64,000 nt of DNA from Candidatus Bathyarchaeota archaeon A05DMB-2 (GTDB lineage: Archaea; Thermoproteota; Bathyarchaeia; Bathyarchaeales; Bathycorpusculaceae): positions 1 to 64,000 of the forward strand of contig JAAKEZ010000011.1 in NCBI GenBank assembly GCA_018475625.1, written 5' to 3'. The notes beneath the pieces are model-generated. The model saw nothing but the letters and a program-made list of their open reading frames with translations. It was not told the DNA's origin and did no database searches. Shown piece after piece: positions 52,202-60,955 of the stretch. Made by a program: the position numbers and the translations under genes. Numbering within the stretch: the first letter of the stretch is position 1; the number at the start of each line of letters is the position of its first letter.

Positions 52202-52972
52202 TTGAAACAGTTTGTGATCACTCCGTCTGCGGGTAAACGCCTAATCGCAAAAGCGTTAGTATCACATACCGCGGTGGCAGAGGCACTAAAAAATGGAACC
52301 GTCGTTATCGTTGCAGGCACTACAAACGGTTACGTAGCCGAAGAAATTTTGAAGTCGCTGGGGATTTCAGAGGGTTTTCCTCGTAAACGTTTTTTCCGCG
52401 GAATTACCTTGCCGCCTAGCTCAGCCGTAACTTCTGAAGGAAGGTTGATTGATGAAAGCGAATTTCCCGGTGATGTGGTAATAACCAAAGGCAAATGGCG
52501 AAAAGGCAAGACCATTATTGACGTGATCGACGAGCTCAAAGCAGGAGACGTAATTTTGAAGGGGGCAAACGCGGTGGACCTGCACAGAAAACAGGCGGCT
52601 ATTCTTATAGGTCATCCTAAAGCTGGCACCATTGTAGTGGCGTTGCAGGCTGTTTTAGGACGCCGAGTGAGACTGATTATGCCCGTTGGCTTAGAGAAAC
52701 GAGTATGTAGCGATTTGTGCTGTTTGGCGGAGAAAGTGAACCTGCCCGGCGCAGGCGGCTTCCGCTTGTTTCCAGTGCCAGGTCAAGTATTCACTGAGAT
52801 TGAGGCGGTGCAGTTTTTAACTGGCGCTACTGCTGAACTGATTGCGGCTGGAGGCGTTTGTGGAGCAGAAGGCAGTTGCTGGCTTGCTATCAGCGGAACA
52901 AAAGAGCAAGAAGAAAACGCTGAGAAACTGCTGATGTCGGTTGCTGCTGAACCTGCTTTCAGCTTTAATTAA
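52202..52972 (+). CDS. Unrecognised 256-aa Rossmann-like protein
   Basis: The start is TTG behind GGAGGA (11 bp). The N-terminus [47 protein letters not shown] suggests a nucleotide- or sugar-binding fold reminiscent of the DeoR-sensor/5-FTHF-ligase superfamily. [34 protein letters not shown] is rich in conserved-looking Gly/Asp/His. [26 protein letters not shown] and [11 protein letters not shown] add Cys residues near 175-225. Family assignment by eye is insecure and the substrate is unknown. Confidence 0.6.
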   Translation: MKQFVITPSAGKRLIAKALVSHTAVAEALKNGTVVIVAGTTNGYVAEEILKSLGISEGFPRKRFFRGITLPPSSAVTSEGRLIDESEFPGDVVITKGKWRKGKTIIDVIDELKAGDVILKGANAVDLHRKQAAILIGHPKAGTIVVALQAVLGRRVRLIMPVGLEKRVCSDLCCLAEKVNLPGAGGFRLFPVPGQVFTEIEAVQFLTGATAELIAAGGVCGAEGSCWLAISGTKEQEENAEKLLMSVAAEPAFSFN

Positions 52973-52987
52973 TGCTTAGCCCTATTT

Positions 52988-54076
52988 TTACGTGATAAAA
53001 TTCTTTAACCCTGCTTCCTTAGCCAGTTCAATGGCTCTTTTCTGCTCGTCTTCTGTGAGTCTTCTATGCAATTCAGGGATTTCGTGGGCGCGCCATTCGG
53101 GTCTGTACTGGAACATTATGTTGACTCTTGTTTCGACGCTAAGGTTCTCAGCTATCCACTTGAGTGTCGGCTTGGTGCAGCACTCCAGATGGTTCGGCAG
53201 AACCAGCACTCGTATTATCAGTTCGCCGTGCTTTTTGGCTTCCAAATGGTTATAGGCGCACACTCGCCAATAATCTGGGGCATCTGAGATTCTTTCCGCG
53301 CAGTCACCGGGTCCGTACTTGAAGTCTAAGAGGTAAACGTCAGCGAAACCTGCGAGGAGTTTGGAGGTTTCTGGGCTGTAATAGGTGTTGGAATTCCACA
53401 CCACAGGCACGCTAACGCTTATGTGCTTGAAGGTTTCCAGCCACTGCTGAAGCCAAGGTGTGGGCTCTCCGCCCACAAGGTTCACGTTTCTGCAACCGTT
53501 TAAGCGCAAACTCGTCACTTCCCGCGCCAACTCTTCCGGTTTGCTTTCAGCACCGGGTTCCTTCCATTGGCTGATGGACCAGTTTTGGCAGTGGCGGCAG
53601 CGCATGGTGCAGCCCATGGTGAATATGGTTCCGCTGGGCACGAGTTCCGGTTCCTCGCCCATATGTTCAAAGATGCTTGAAATCGTCATCGTGTAGCCGC
53701 AGCCACAGTAGCCCCGCTTGCTCCTTGTCCTGTCGACGCTGCATCGGCGATTGCAAAAATGGCAGCCCCGCATGATGCGGCTAGCGATTTCGAGTTTCAG
53801 GTCAAAATATGACTTTTTTGGTGCTGGGATTTCGCGGAAATCTTTGCACGCATCAATCGCGTGCTCCATCACGCGGAACTCATCAGCGCATTGTTCATGC
53901 TGCTTCCAAAGCACATCCAAAGGATCGCTCTTGCTGAAATCGGCTGGGAGTTTCTTTGCTATTAGGAATTTTGCTGGTTTCTCGTCCTGCATAACGGCGA
54001 AATATCGGGACAAACTTTTCCGTGCCATCGCGTTGTTGAGAACGGTGACAGCGTCGGGTCTTAAAAGTCTCCACAT
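52988..54076 (-). CDS. Radical SAM protein of the PflA/AmrS-like group
   Basis: 362 residues. The radical SAM cluster motif is CTMRCRHC (Cys 156, 160, 163) in FTMGCTMRCRHCQNW. An upstream Cys set (CHFCNRRC near 105-112, CGC near 124) parallels the preceding zinc-like motif of AmrS-type proteins. NLVGGEPTPWLQQWLE is the SAM-binding GGEPT motif, and DVYLLDFKYGPGD matches the PflA style. It is the second of two tandem radical SAM genes on this strand, 34 bp apart. Substrate unknown. Confidence 0.82.
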   Translation of the reverse strand: MWRLLRPDAVTVLNNAMARKSLSRYFAVMQDEKPAKFLIAKKLPADFSKSDPLDVLWKQHEQCADEFRVMEHAIDACKDFREIPAPKKSYFDLKLEIASRIMRGCHFCNRRCSVDRTRSKRGYCGCGYTMTISSIFEHMGEEPELVPSGTIFTMGCTMRCRHCQNWSISQWKEPGAESKPEELAREVTSLRLNGCRNVNLVGGEPTPWLQQWLETFKHISVSVPVVWNSNTYYSPETSKLLAGFADVYLLDFKYGPGDCAERISDAPDYWRVCAYNHLEAKKHGELIIRVLVLPNHLECCTKPTLKWIAENLSVETRVNIMFQYRPEWRAHEIPELHRRLTEDEQKRAIELAKEAGLKNFIT

Positions 54077-54110
54077 TGCTCTCTACATGTAATCAATGCT
54101 CAAATGCATA

Positions 54111-55166
54111 TTAAAACAGGGCGTATGGGAAACCTCCGCTTGCTGGATGAAACGTGCCCTTTATGGGGATGACGGTTCCGCAGACGGGGCAGCGCATGTC
54201 CTTCGTGAGGTTCCAGCGGGTAATCTCAAAGCTGTATCGCTTAATCAAGAGCTCGTCGCAGTTCGGGCAATACGTGTTCTCAGCCGGATGCCCCGGCACG
54301 TTTCCAAGATAAGTGTAATTTAGGCCAACGTCTTTTGCAGTCATGTATGCGTGTTCCATGATTTCGATGGATGTGGCTGGGGTGGTGGTCATCTTGTAGT
54401 CTGGGTGGAACCGCAACAAATGGAAGGGCGTATCTCTGCCCAGCGTGTCCCTAATCCAAGTTGCCAACTCCTTTATCTTCTCCATGGAGTCTCCGATTTT
54501 CGGAATAACTAGGTTTGTGATTTCCACGTGAACGCCATTTCTCTTCAGTTCCTCCAGCGTCTCATAAATCGGCTTGACATCGGGCACGGCGGAAACGCTC
54601 TTGTAGAAGTCGGGGTCTCCTCCGCCTTTGAAGTCCACTGTCGCAGCGTCCAAGTATGGCGCGATGGTCTTCACGGCTTCAGGCGTCATGTATCCGTTTG
54701 TCACAAATGTGTTGAAGAAACCGACTTGGCTGGCAAGTTTGGCTGTGTCGTACGCGTACTCCATAAATATCGTCGGTTCCGTGTACGTGTAGCTTATTCC
54801 CTGACAGTTCCGCTCTTTCGCCGTCTTCACGACCGCGGCTGGAGGAAAAATGTTGCCCGCCACTTCACGGTCTTGGCTTATCATCCAGTTGTCGCAGAAT
54901 TGGCAGCGGAAATTGCATCCCGTCGCCGCGATGGACATAACCAGCGAGCCGGGGTTAAAATGCGAAAGTGGTTTTTTGCTTATCGGGTCGACAGCCGCGG
55001 AAACTGCCTTAGCATAGTTAATGGTGAAAAGGGTTCCGCCCTCGTTCTTGCGGACCAAGCAGAACCCGGTTGAGCCGTCGCTTATGAGGCAACGACGCGC
55101 GCACAGGTGACACCTCACCTTCTTGTCATCCTGCTTTTCGTAAAGCATGGCTTCATGCAGAGACAT
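54111..55166 (-). CDS. amrS: AmmeMemoRadiSam-type radical SAM enzyme (AmrS)
   Basis: 351 residues. CHLCARRC (Cys 19, 22, 26) precedes the radical SAM motif CNFRCQFC (Cys 84, 88, 91). GISYTYTEPTIFMEYAYDTA (near 124), VTNGYMTPEAVK (near 155) and DAATVDFKGG are typical of AmrS. A C-terminal CPNC/CPVC pair forms a rubredoxin-like zinc site. AmrS is usually accompanied by AMMECR1 and Memo genes; neither is present in this window. Role in modification of an unknown substrate. Confidence 0.85.
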   Translation of the reverse strand: MSLHEAMLYEKQDDKKVRCHLCARRCLISDGSTGFCLVRKNEGGTLFTINYAKAVSAAVDPISKKPLSHFNPGSLVMSIAATGCNFRCQFCDNWMISQDREVAGNIFPPAAVVKTAKERNCQGISYTYTEPTIFMEYAYDTAKLASQVGFFNTFVTNGYMTPEAVKTIAPYLDAATVDFKGGGDPDFYKSVSAVPDVKPIYETLEELKRNGVHVEITNLVIPKIGDSMEKIKELATWIRDTLGRDTPFHLLRFHPDYKMTTTPATSIEIMEHAYMTAKDVGLNYTYLGNVPGHPAENTYCPNCDELLIKRYSFEITRWNLTKDMRCPVCGTVIPIKGTFHPASGGFPYALF

Positions 55167-55384
55167 GCAACCTTCACCTTATTCTGCTAAAACGCTTCTG
55201 GTGCGAACTTCACTCATAATATGAAGCTTATTTCTTAAAAACTATTAGCCCTCTGCATCGGCACTCGGCATTCAGAGTGCGCAGCAGCGGCACAGTGTTT
55301 TAGCTATCGTTGAAGAATAACAATGCCGAAAGGTACTAAGGCTTATTTGCTCAGGATGCAAATGTTTACTGGGAGTCTAGAATT

Positions 55385-55719
55385 ATGGTTGAAAAGGGAG
55401 TGTTTAGTAACGGAGTTCCTTATGTCCGCTTCGGTGAAGGCGAGAAGACCCTGGCTTTGTTTTAACCCATCAGATTTGATTATGGAAGGCAAAGCAGAAA
55501 TGGCGCATAACTCCAAAAACAGGCTTGCAGAGATTAAGGCACCCACGCTTGTGATTGCTGGCGACAAAGACTATTTTTGCCAAGTGGAGCGGCTCCGCTA
55601 GACAGTAGCTGGAATCCAGAATGCTAAGCTTGTCCTTTACGAAGGCAAGGGTCAATGAATACCATGGGAAAAAGTTTGACGAAGAGGTCTTTGCTTTTTT
55701 GAATGAGGAAAGTGGCTAA
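55385..55719 (+). pseudogene. Remnant of an alpha/beta-hydrolase gene
   Basis: The head MVEKGVFSNGVPYVRFGEG, then EKTLALF, ends at a TAA near 55463. The tail of the same family survives downstream: EIKAPTLVIAGDKDYFCQVERL (with the acid residue region of the hydrolase fold), TVAGIQNAKLVLYEGKG and FDEEVFAFLNEESG, interrupted by stops. The middle of the gene, including the nucleophile, is deleted. This is a clear internal-deletion pseudogene. Confidence 0.75.
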
Positions 55720-55722
55720 CCA

Positions 55723-55772
55723 GCCTATTTGGCGCCTAATAGAGCTTTATTGCAGAAACTATAGAGGGGAGG
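55723..55772 (+). ncRNA. Putative structured RNA, copy B of the two-copy 50-nt element
   Basis: Matches 16695-16744 at 42 of 50 positions without gaps. Hairpin CTATT...AATAG is conserved. The second hairpin is TTTAT...ATAGA, in which one base pair changed to a G-U type pair relative to copy A. No TATA box is evident upstream on the plus strand. It begins 4 bp after the stop of the alpha/beta-hydrolase relic, so it may be a fossil or a mobile insertion. Confidence 0.4.
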
Positions 55773-55847
55773 GGTCACATTCAGAGCACCTAGCGTTTTC
55801 CACGCGTCCTGCGCGACCAGACGCAACAAATCACAGCCAAATTGCTT

Positions 55848-56354
55848 TTACTGCTGATCGTACTCTTCAACCTCATCATTCATTACAACCAATTCGATGC
55901 CAGCCTGCTTGAACAGTTCCCTCGTGTCGGCATCAGCGTGGTAGCGCTTTTCGCTAACCACGCGCTTAATCCCAGCGTTTATAATCATCATCGCGCAGGT
56001 TCTGCACGGCGTCATCTTGCAGTAAAGCGTTGCGCCTTCAAGAGGAATTCCAAACCTCGCCGCTTGGATAATCGCGTTCTGCTCTGCATGCAGCGTACGC
56101 ACGCAGTGTTGACTAATATTGCCATTATAATCAATCACCTTACGAATATCATGCCCAACCTCGTTGCAGTGCGGCAAACCTGCAGGCGCCCCAACGTAAC
56201 CAGTCGTCATAATCCGCTTATCCTTAACGATAACGCAGCCGGCTCTTCCCCTGTCGCAGGTGGCACGTCTTGCAACGGCTTCGCAGAGGTCCAAAAAGTA
56301 CCTGTCCCAATCAGGTCTCGATTTCTCAGTCAACAGTCTCCCTGCCCTAAACAA
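55848..56354 (-). CDS. dcd-like deaminase: dCMP deaminase
   Basis: A 168-aa zinc deaminase producing dUMP for thymidylate synthesis. RGRAGCVIVKDKRIMTTGYVGAPAGLPHCNEVGH (near 35-68), the catalytic TLHAEQNAI (near 89, His ligand and Glu acid/base) and MTPCRTCAMMIINAGI (near 112, Cys ligands). Length is normal. No thymidylate synthase is nearby. Confidence 0.92.
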   Translation of the reverse strand: MFRAGRLLTEKSRPDWDRYFLDLCEAVARRATCDRGRAGCVIVKDKRIMTTGYVGAPAGLPHCNEVGHDIRKVIDYNGNISQHCVRTLHAEQNAIIQAARFGIPLEGATLYCKMTPCRTCAMMIINAGIKRVVSEKRYHADADTRELFKQAGIELVVMNDEVEEYDQQ

Positions 56355-56404
56355 TCATAGCATAGTTTACAAAACAAACTAATAAACCTAAACCGAGCCT
56401 CTTT

Positions 56405-57718
56405 TCACTTCTGGAGAATGTGGATTTCCCTGCCAATTATATGCTTCTTCTCAACATCCACAAGCGAAGCTATCGCCGTCAACTCCGCAAAACCCACGGG
56501 GTCTCCAACAAAAATCCTCTTTTGGAAAGGATAAACCCTTTTAAAGCCCACAGCCACCGCTTTATCCCCAATCCGCATGGTCACTGGCTGCCCAGAACGA
56601 GTTTTCACGTAAGGCGACACCACCACCAACCGCCCACCCCGCCGCAGCACTTTATACGCTTCCTCCAAGAGGACATGATACAAAGGCTCAAGCCTTTCTG
56701 TCAGACGCGTGGCGTATGAAGTGGTGGGAACTTGCCGCAGCGCAGGACCCAAATCAGGCTCTGTGGCAATGCAGTCCACCTGTTCCCGCCCAATCTTCTC
56801 CGAAAGTTTACGCACATCTCCCTGAAGAACCCGGGACTCCGCGTTTTCCAGCGAATACTCGTCCTTGAGCCACTTGAGGTTCCGCATAGTAGCTTCCACG
56901 CACCAGCGGTTAACGTCCACGCCAATCACTTTTGCCTTTGCCAAAAGCGCTTCCTGAAGAATGCTGCCGACTCCGCAAAAAGGGTCCAAAAACACCTTTC
57001 CCTCGGTGCAGGAAGCCAAGTTTACCATAATTCTCGCCAGACGTGGTGGAATGGCGAAAATCTTCCTTTGGCTGGGCTTGCCAACGTCACGCTTCTGGAA
57101 TTCAAACGGGTCATGCACAGCCACCGTGACAGCCACAAAAGTCTCTTCCCTGCCCACACAAAACAGCACCTCGGCTCTGTTTTTAACCATATTCTTCTTC
57201 AGAACCTCAACGTGGCTAAGCTGCGGAGATCTCCTGTCCTTGGCGAATCCCATGAAATTCGCACGCTTACCTTCCGCCGTCAACTCCTTCTTCACAGCAC
57301 TGCCGACAAACCGCTGAACTCTTCTGGCAACTGGCCGGAAAACCGGGTCAGACCAGTAAACGCTCACGCCGAAAACCGCTTTTCCAACCGAGGTTTTCTC
57401 AAACATCTGATTTGTCAGTTTTCTTGGCGAAAGTGCATCTCTAATTTCCGCTTGAGCCTGTTTATTATCTTCCAGAAACGCTTCTTTCATCGTTTGCGTG
57501 GGAAGTTTTGCAGTTATCTCGCCGATTTTAATGGTTCCGCCTAAACCCGCAATGTCTATCGCACTTGGTTCATCGATGGTTATGACAAAAAATACCTTTG
57601 AATAAACATTAATCTTGAATTTAACGTTCTTCGCCTGAAAGTACGCGGCAAGCTCCGCTAGCGAAAGCGTCCAATTCTTGCCGGAAATAACCAACATGGC
57701 TCTACTGATGCGCGGCAT
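56405..57718 (-). CDS. THUMP-type RNA methyltransferase (Trm11/TrmG10-like)
   Basis: About 437 residues. An N-terminal THUMP-containing half is followed by a Rossmann methyltransferase: VFLDPFCGVGSILQEALLAKAKVIGVDVN (near 243, SAM) and VLQGDVRKLS. The catalytic position reads CIATEPDLGPALRQ rather than the usual DPPYG, so the residue normally contacting the target amine differs. Family members modify tRNA guanosines such as G10. The TATA box at 57743-57754 would place transcription at about 57721, supporting a leaderless ATG at 57718 rather than GTG 57724. Confidence 0.85.
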   Translation of the reverse strand: MPRISRAMLVISGKNWTLSLAELAAYFQAKNVKFKINVYSKVFFVITIDEPSAIDIAGLGGTIKIGEITAKLPTQTMKEAFLEDNKQAQAEIRDALSPRKLTNQMFEKTSVGKAVFGVSVYWSDPVFRPVARRVQRFVGSAVKKELTAEGKRANFMGFAKDRRSPQLSHVEVLKKNMVKNRAEVLFCVGREETFVAVTVAVHDPFEFQKRDVGKPSQRKIFAIPPRLARIMVNLASCTEGKVFLDPFCGVGSILQEALLAKAKVIGVDVNRWCVEATMRNLKWLKDEYSLENAESRVLQGDVRKLSEKIGREQVDCIATEPDLGPALRQVPTTSYATRLTERLEPLYHVLLEEAYKVLRRGGRLVVVSPYVKTRSGQPVTMRIGDKAVAVGFKRVYPFQKRIFVGDPVGFAELTAIASLVDVEKKHIIGREIHILQK

Positions 57719-57742
57719 GCCCACAATGCTAAATTCAGACTG

Positions 57743-57754
57743 CCTATATAAACA
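57743..57754 (-). promoter_or_regulatory. TATA box of the THUMP methyltransferase gene
   Basis: The minus strand reads GTTTATATAGGC, about 25-36 bp upstream of ATG 57718, typical for a leaderless archaeal transcript. Confidence 0.55.
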
Positions 57755-57843
57755 AACGACCCGCAGAGCTTAAAATAAGCCTCGTTGTTCTGACGTTGAA
57801 AATCGAAAAATGCACAAAAATCCTAGGTGGAAGTTACAAATCG

Positions 57844-57852
57844 TTTAAATAT
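57844..57852 (+). promoter_or_regulatory. TATA box of the L10e-ppsA operon
   Basis: TTTAAATAT, 28-36 bp upstream of ATG 57880. It rules out the in-frame TTG at 57796 as the translation start. Confidence 0.55.
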
Positions 57853-57879
57853 TCCCAAAGAAGTAAGCTACCAAAGGGA

Positions 57880-58419
57880 ATGACGATGCATGCACGAAAT
57901 TATCGAGCAGTGAAAGGACAAGCTTACACGCGAAAAGAGTTTGCAAAGGGATTCCCGCCCCCAAAAATAGTCAAGTTCACGATGGGAGATACCAAAGGAA
58001 ACTTTGATTACGAAGCAAAACTTGTAGCTTTGAAAAGAGCGCAAATCCGCCACAGCGCCTTGGAGGCAGCGCGTGTGGCAACGAACCGTGTGCTCATGGA
58101 CAAGCTGATTAACGATTACTATATGCAAGTTCACCCTTATCCGCACATCATTCTCAGGGAAAACAAGATGATATTTGGCGCTCACGCTGACCGGCTTCAG
58201 CAGGGAATGCGCAGATCATTCGGCACAGCAATCGGCACAGCAGCCCGAATTGAACCCGATCAGACCCTCATAACCGTGAAAGTCAAAGCGTCTGCCGTGG
58301 AAACCGCCAAGGAATCCCTGAAGCGAGGAGCTGCCAAACTTCCCATCCCCTGCAAAATAGTAGTTACAAAGATAGAATCCCCAGCTAAAAAAAGCCAGTC
58401 AAAGATTGAGGTAGAATAA
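57880..58419 (+). CDS. rpl10e: Ribosomal protein L10e (uL16 family)
   Basis: A 179-aa large-subunit protein near the peptidyl-transferase centre. ARNYRAVKGQAYTRKEFAKGFPPPKIVKFTMGD (head) and QVHPYPHIILRENKMIFGAHADRLQQGMRRSFGTAIGTAARI match the archaeal/eukaryotic L10e group. Start is ATG 57880 or 57886, both after AAAGGGA and downstream of the TATA box. Ends 2 bp before ppsA. Confidence 0.92.
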   Translation: MTMHARNYRAVKGQAYTRKEFAKGFPPPKIVKFTMGDTKGNFDYEAKLVALKRAQIRHSALEAARVATNRVLMDKLINDYYMQVHPYPHIILRENKMIFGAHADRLQQGMRRSFGTAIGTAARIEPDQTLITVKVKASAVETAKESLKRGAAKLPIPCKIVVTKIESPAKKSQSKIEVE

Positions 58420-58421
58420 AC

Positions 58422-60872
58422 TTGAGCGGGTCAAAAAGAGACTTTGTCATATGGTTTGAAAACTTGAGAAACACTGATGTTCCCATTGTTGGAGGCAAAA
58501 ACGCGAGTCTAGGCGAGATGATAAACGCTGGAATGCCTGTTCCTCCTGGTTTTGCTGTGACCGCTTACGCTTACGAAAGTTACATTGAACAGACGCGGAT
58601 CGCTGAGAAAATCTACAAACTGATCAAGGAAATAATCACGGATCCAAACGACCCAAGGTTGTACGATACTGCTTCGAAGAAAATACGTGCCCTTATCGAG
58701 AAAACTCCGGTTCCGAAAGAGATAGAAAGCGCAATCAAATTGGCATATCAAGAACTCAACAAGAGGCTAAACTTGAAAGACACATTTGTTGCAGTGAGGT
58801 CAAGCGCCACAGCTGAAGACCTTCCCGACGCATCTTTTGCAGGGCAGCAAGAAACTTACCTGAACGTCAGAGGATTCGACGAGCTAGTAGCGAATGTTTT
58901 GAAATGTTGGTCTAGCCTTTTCACTCCAAGAGCCATCTTCTATAGAAATGAAAAGGGTTTTGCTCACGAGAAAGTTTTCATTAGCGTCGGTGTCCAGAAA
59001 ATGGTTAACTCCAGAGCCGCTGGAGTGATGTTTACAATAAACCCTGTTAATGGGAATCCAGATGAAATCGTAATCGAAGGCAGCTATGGTTTAGGCGAAA
59101 CTGTAGTTTCAGGCGCGGTTAACCCTGACGACTTCGTGGTTGACAAAAACACCATGAAGGTTAAAGAACGACGCATCGCGCGCAAAACCATCCAGTACCT
59201 CCGCGACCAGAACACGGGTAAGACGATTCATGCAGAAGTGCCGGAAGATAAGCAAAAAATCCCCTGCGTGAGCGACGAGGAGATTGGTAGACTCGCCGAA
59301 CTAGCTGCGTTAATTGAGAAACACTACAAGAAACCTATGGACATTGAATGGGCGATTGACCAAGATTTACCTTTCCCAAAGAATATATTTATAGTGCAAG
59401 CTCGTCCAGAAACAGTGTGGAGCGCTAAACCTGTGGAAGCCGCAGCTTCATCATTAGTTGAAGAAAAAAGAGCTGAAGAGCAACTAAAGATAGTTGTCAA
59501 AGGAATCTCCGCTGGAAAAAGAGGGTACGGTGCAGGTATAGCCAAAGTTGTCTTTAACCCTGAAGATGCAAACAACCAAATGCGCAAAGGCGATATTCTG
59601 GTAACAGACATGACTAACCCTGACTTCGTTCCGTTTATGAAGATCGCCAGCGCCATAGTCACCGACAAGGGTGGAATTACGTCTCACGCAGCCATTGTGA
59701 GCCGTGAACTCAATATCCCCTGCGTTGTGGGCACAGAAACAGCTACTAAAGTTATGAAAACGGGTCAAGAATACACTGTTGACTCAAGAAACGGCATAAT
59801 CTACGAAGGGATAATAGCTGACGCCGTGCAGTCAGCATCGACAACGCAAGCCACCATGGAAGCATCTGGTGTGGTTCAAGCAGCAAACGTAGTGCCCGTA
59901 ACCGGTACCAAGATATACATGAACTTGGGTGTCCCCGAGAAGATCAACGATTACAAAAGTTTGCCTTTTGAGGGCATTGGCTTAATGCGCACCGAATTCA
60001 TCTTGGCAAGCTACATCGGACAACACCCGATGATGTTCGTGGATGCAGGTGAAGGCCAAAATTTTGTGGACAAAATGGCTGAAGGGGTCGCCATGGTTGC
60101 GCGAGCGATTCAGCCCCGTCCTGTCGTGGTTCGTTTTAGCGACTTTAAAACCAACGAGTACCGAGATTTGAAAGGGGGCGATAAGTACGAAATTGTTGAA
60201 GAAAATCCGATGCTTGGTTGGAGAGGCTGCAGTCGCTACATTAGCAAATGGTACGAGAAAGCGTTCAGGCTTGAGTGCCAAGCAATTCAGAAGTGTCGCA
60301 TAGAATGGGGACTAAAGAATGTCTGGGTTATGCTTCCTATGGTGCGCACGGTTTGGGAAGCCAAGAAAGTGCTTGAAATCATGAAAGAAGAAGGTTTAGA
60401 GAGATCTCGTGACTTCAAAGTGTGGTTTATGGCTGAAACGCCGTCCATTGCTATAATGGCGGACGAGTTCTCAAAGCTTGTCGACGGCTTCTCCATAGGC
60501 TCAAACGACATGACACAGGGCATACTGATGATTGACCGCGACTCCGAACGCCTAGGTCAAATGGGATACTTCGATGAACGTGACCCTGCGGTTAAGCGGA
60601 TAATCGCGCACCTCATCAAAGTAGCGCATGAGAACGGGTGCACGGTTTCAATATGCGGAGAAGGGCCATCAAACCTGCCGGATTTCGCCGAGTTCTTGGT
60701 CCGCGCGGGGATTGACAGCATATCAGTGAACAACGACGCGGTTGTGGCAACGAAGAGCTTAGTGGCAAGCATAGAGCAGAAGATTGTTCTTGAACGCCTC
60801 GCTGAGCAAGCCGCTATCGCCGCTGGGCGTCCGCTGAAGAAGCCCACTCCTGACTGGGAGTGGTGTCAGTAG
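58422..60872 (+). CDS. ppsA: Phosphoenolpyruvate synthase
   Basis: An 816-aa gluconeogenic enzyme converting pyruvate, ATP and water to PEP, AMP and phosphate. The N-terminal ATP-grasp domain begins DVPIVGGKNASLGEMINAGMPVPPGFAVTA and contains FVAVRSSATAEDLPDASFAGQQETYLNV. The swivelling domain carries the phospho-His in DKGGITSHAAIVSRELNIPCVVGT (near 415-438). The C-terminal TIM barrel has GSNDMTQ (near 693) and the catalytic Cys in CTVSICGEGPSN (near 742). TTG start behind GATTGAGGT. Its operon with L10e links growth and gluconeogenesis; inference. Confidence 0.95.
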   Translation: MSGSKRDFVIWFENLRNTDVPIVGGKNASLGEMINAGMPVPPGFAVTAYAYESYIEQTRIAEKIYKLIKEIITDPNDPRLYDTASKKIRALIEKTPVPKEIESAIKLAYQELNKRLNLKDTFVAVRSSATAEDLPDASFAGQQETYLNVRGFDELVANVLKCWSSLFTPRAIFYRNEKGFAHEKVFISVGVQKMVNSRAAGVMFTINPVNGNPDEIVIEGSYGLGETVVSGAVNPDDFVVDKNTMKVKERRIARKTIQYLRDQNTGKTIHAEVPEDKQKIPCVSDEEIGRLAELAALIEKHYKKPMDIEWAIDQDLPFPKNIFIVQARPETVWSAKPVEAAASSLVEEKRAEEQLKIVVKGISAGKRGYGAGIAKVVFNPEDANNQMRKGDILVTDMTNPDFVPFMKIASAIVTDKGGITSHAAIVSRELNIPCVVGTETATKVMKTGQEYTVDSRNGIIYEGIIADAVQSASTTQATMEASGVVQAANVVPVTGTKIYMNLGVPEKINDYKSLPFEGIGLMRTEFILASYIGQHPMMFVDAGEGQNFVDKMAEGVAMVARAIQPRPVVVRFSDFKTNEYRDLKGGDKYEIVEENPMLGWRGCSRYISKWYEKAFRLECQAIQKCRIEWGLKNVWVMLPMVRTVWEAKKVLEIMKEEGLERSRDFKVWFMAETPSIAIMADEFSKLVDGFSIGSNDMTQGILMIDRDSERLGQMGYFDERDPAVKRIIAHLIKVAHENGCTVSICGEGPSNLPDFAEFLVRAGIDSISVNNDAVVATKSLVASIEQKIVLERLAEQAAIAAGRPLKKPTPDWEWCQ

Positions 60873-60955
60873 CCAAAACGAGACAGCAAAATAGTGCGTA
60901 AATTGCCCCGTCCTTTATCTTCTGTTTTATCGATTATGTGCTGGAATGTAGGTAC

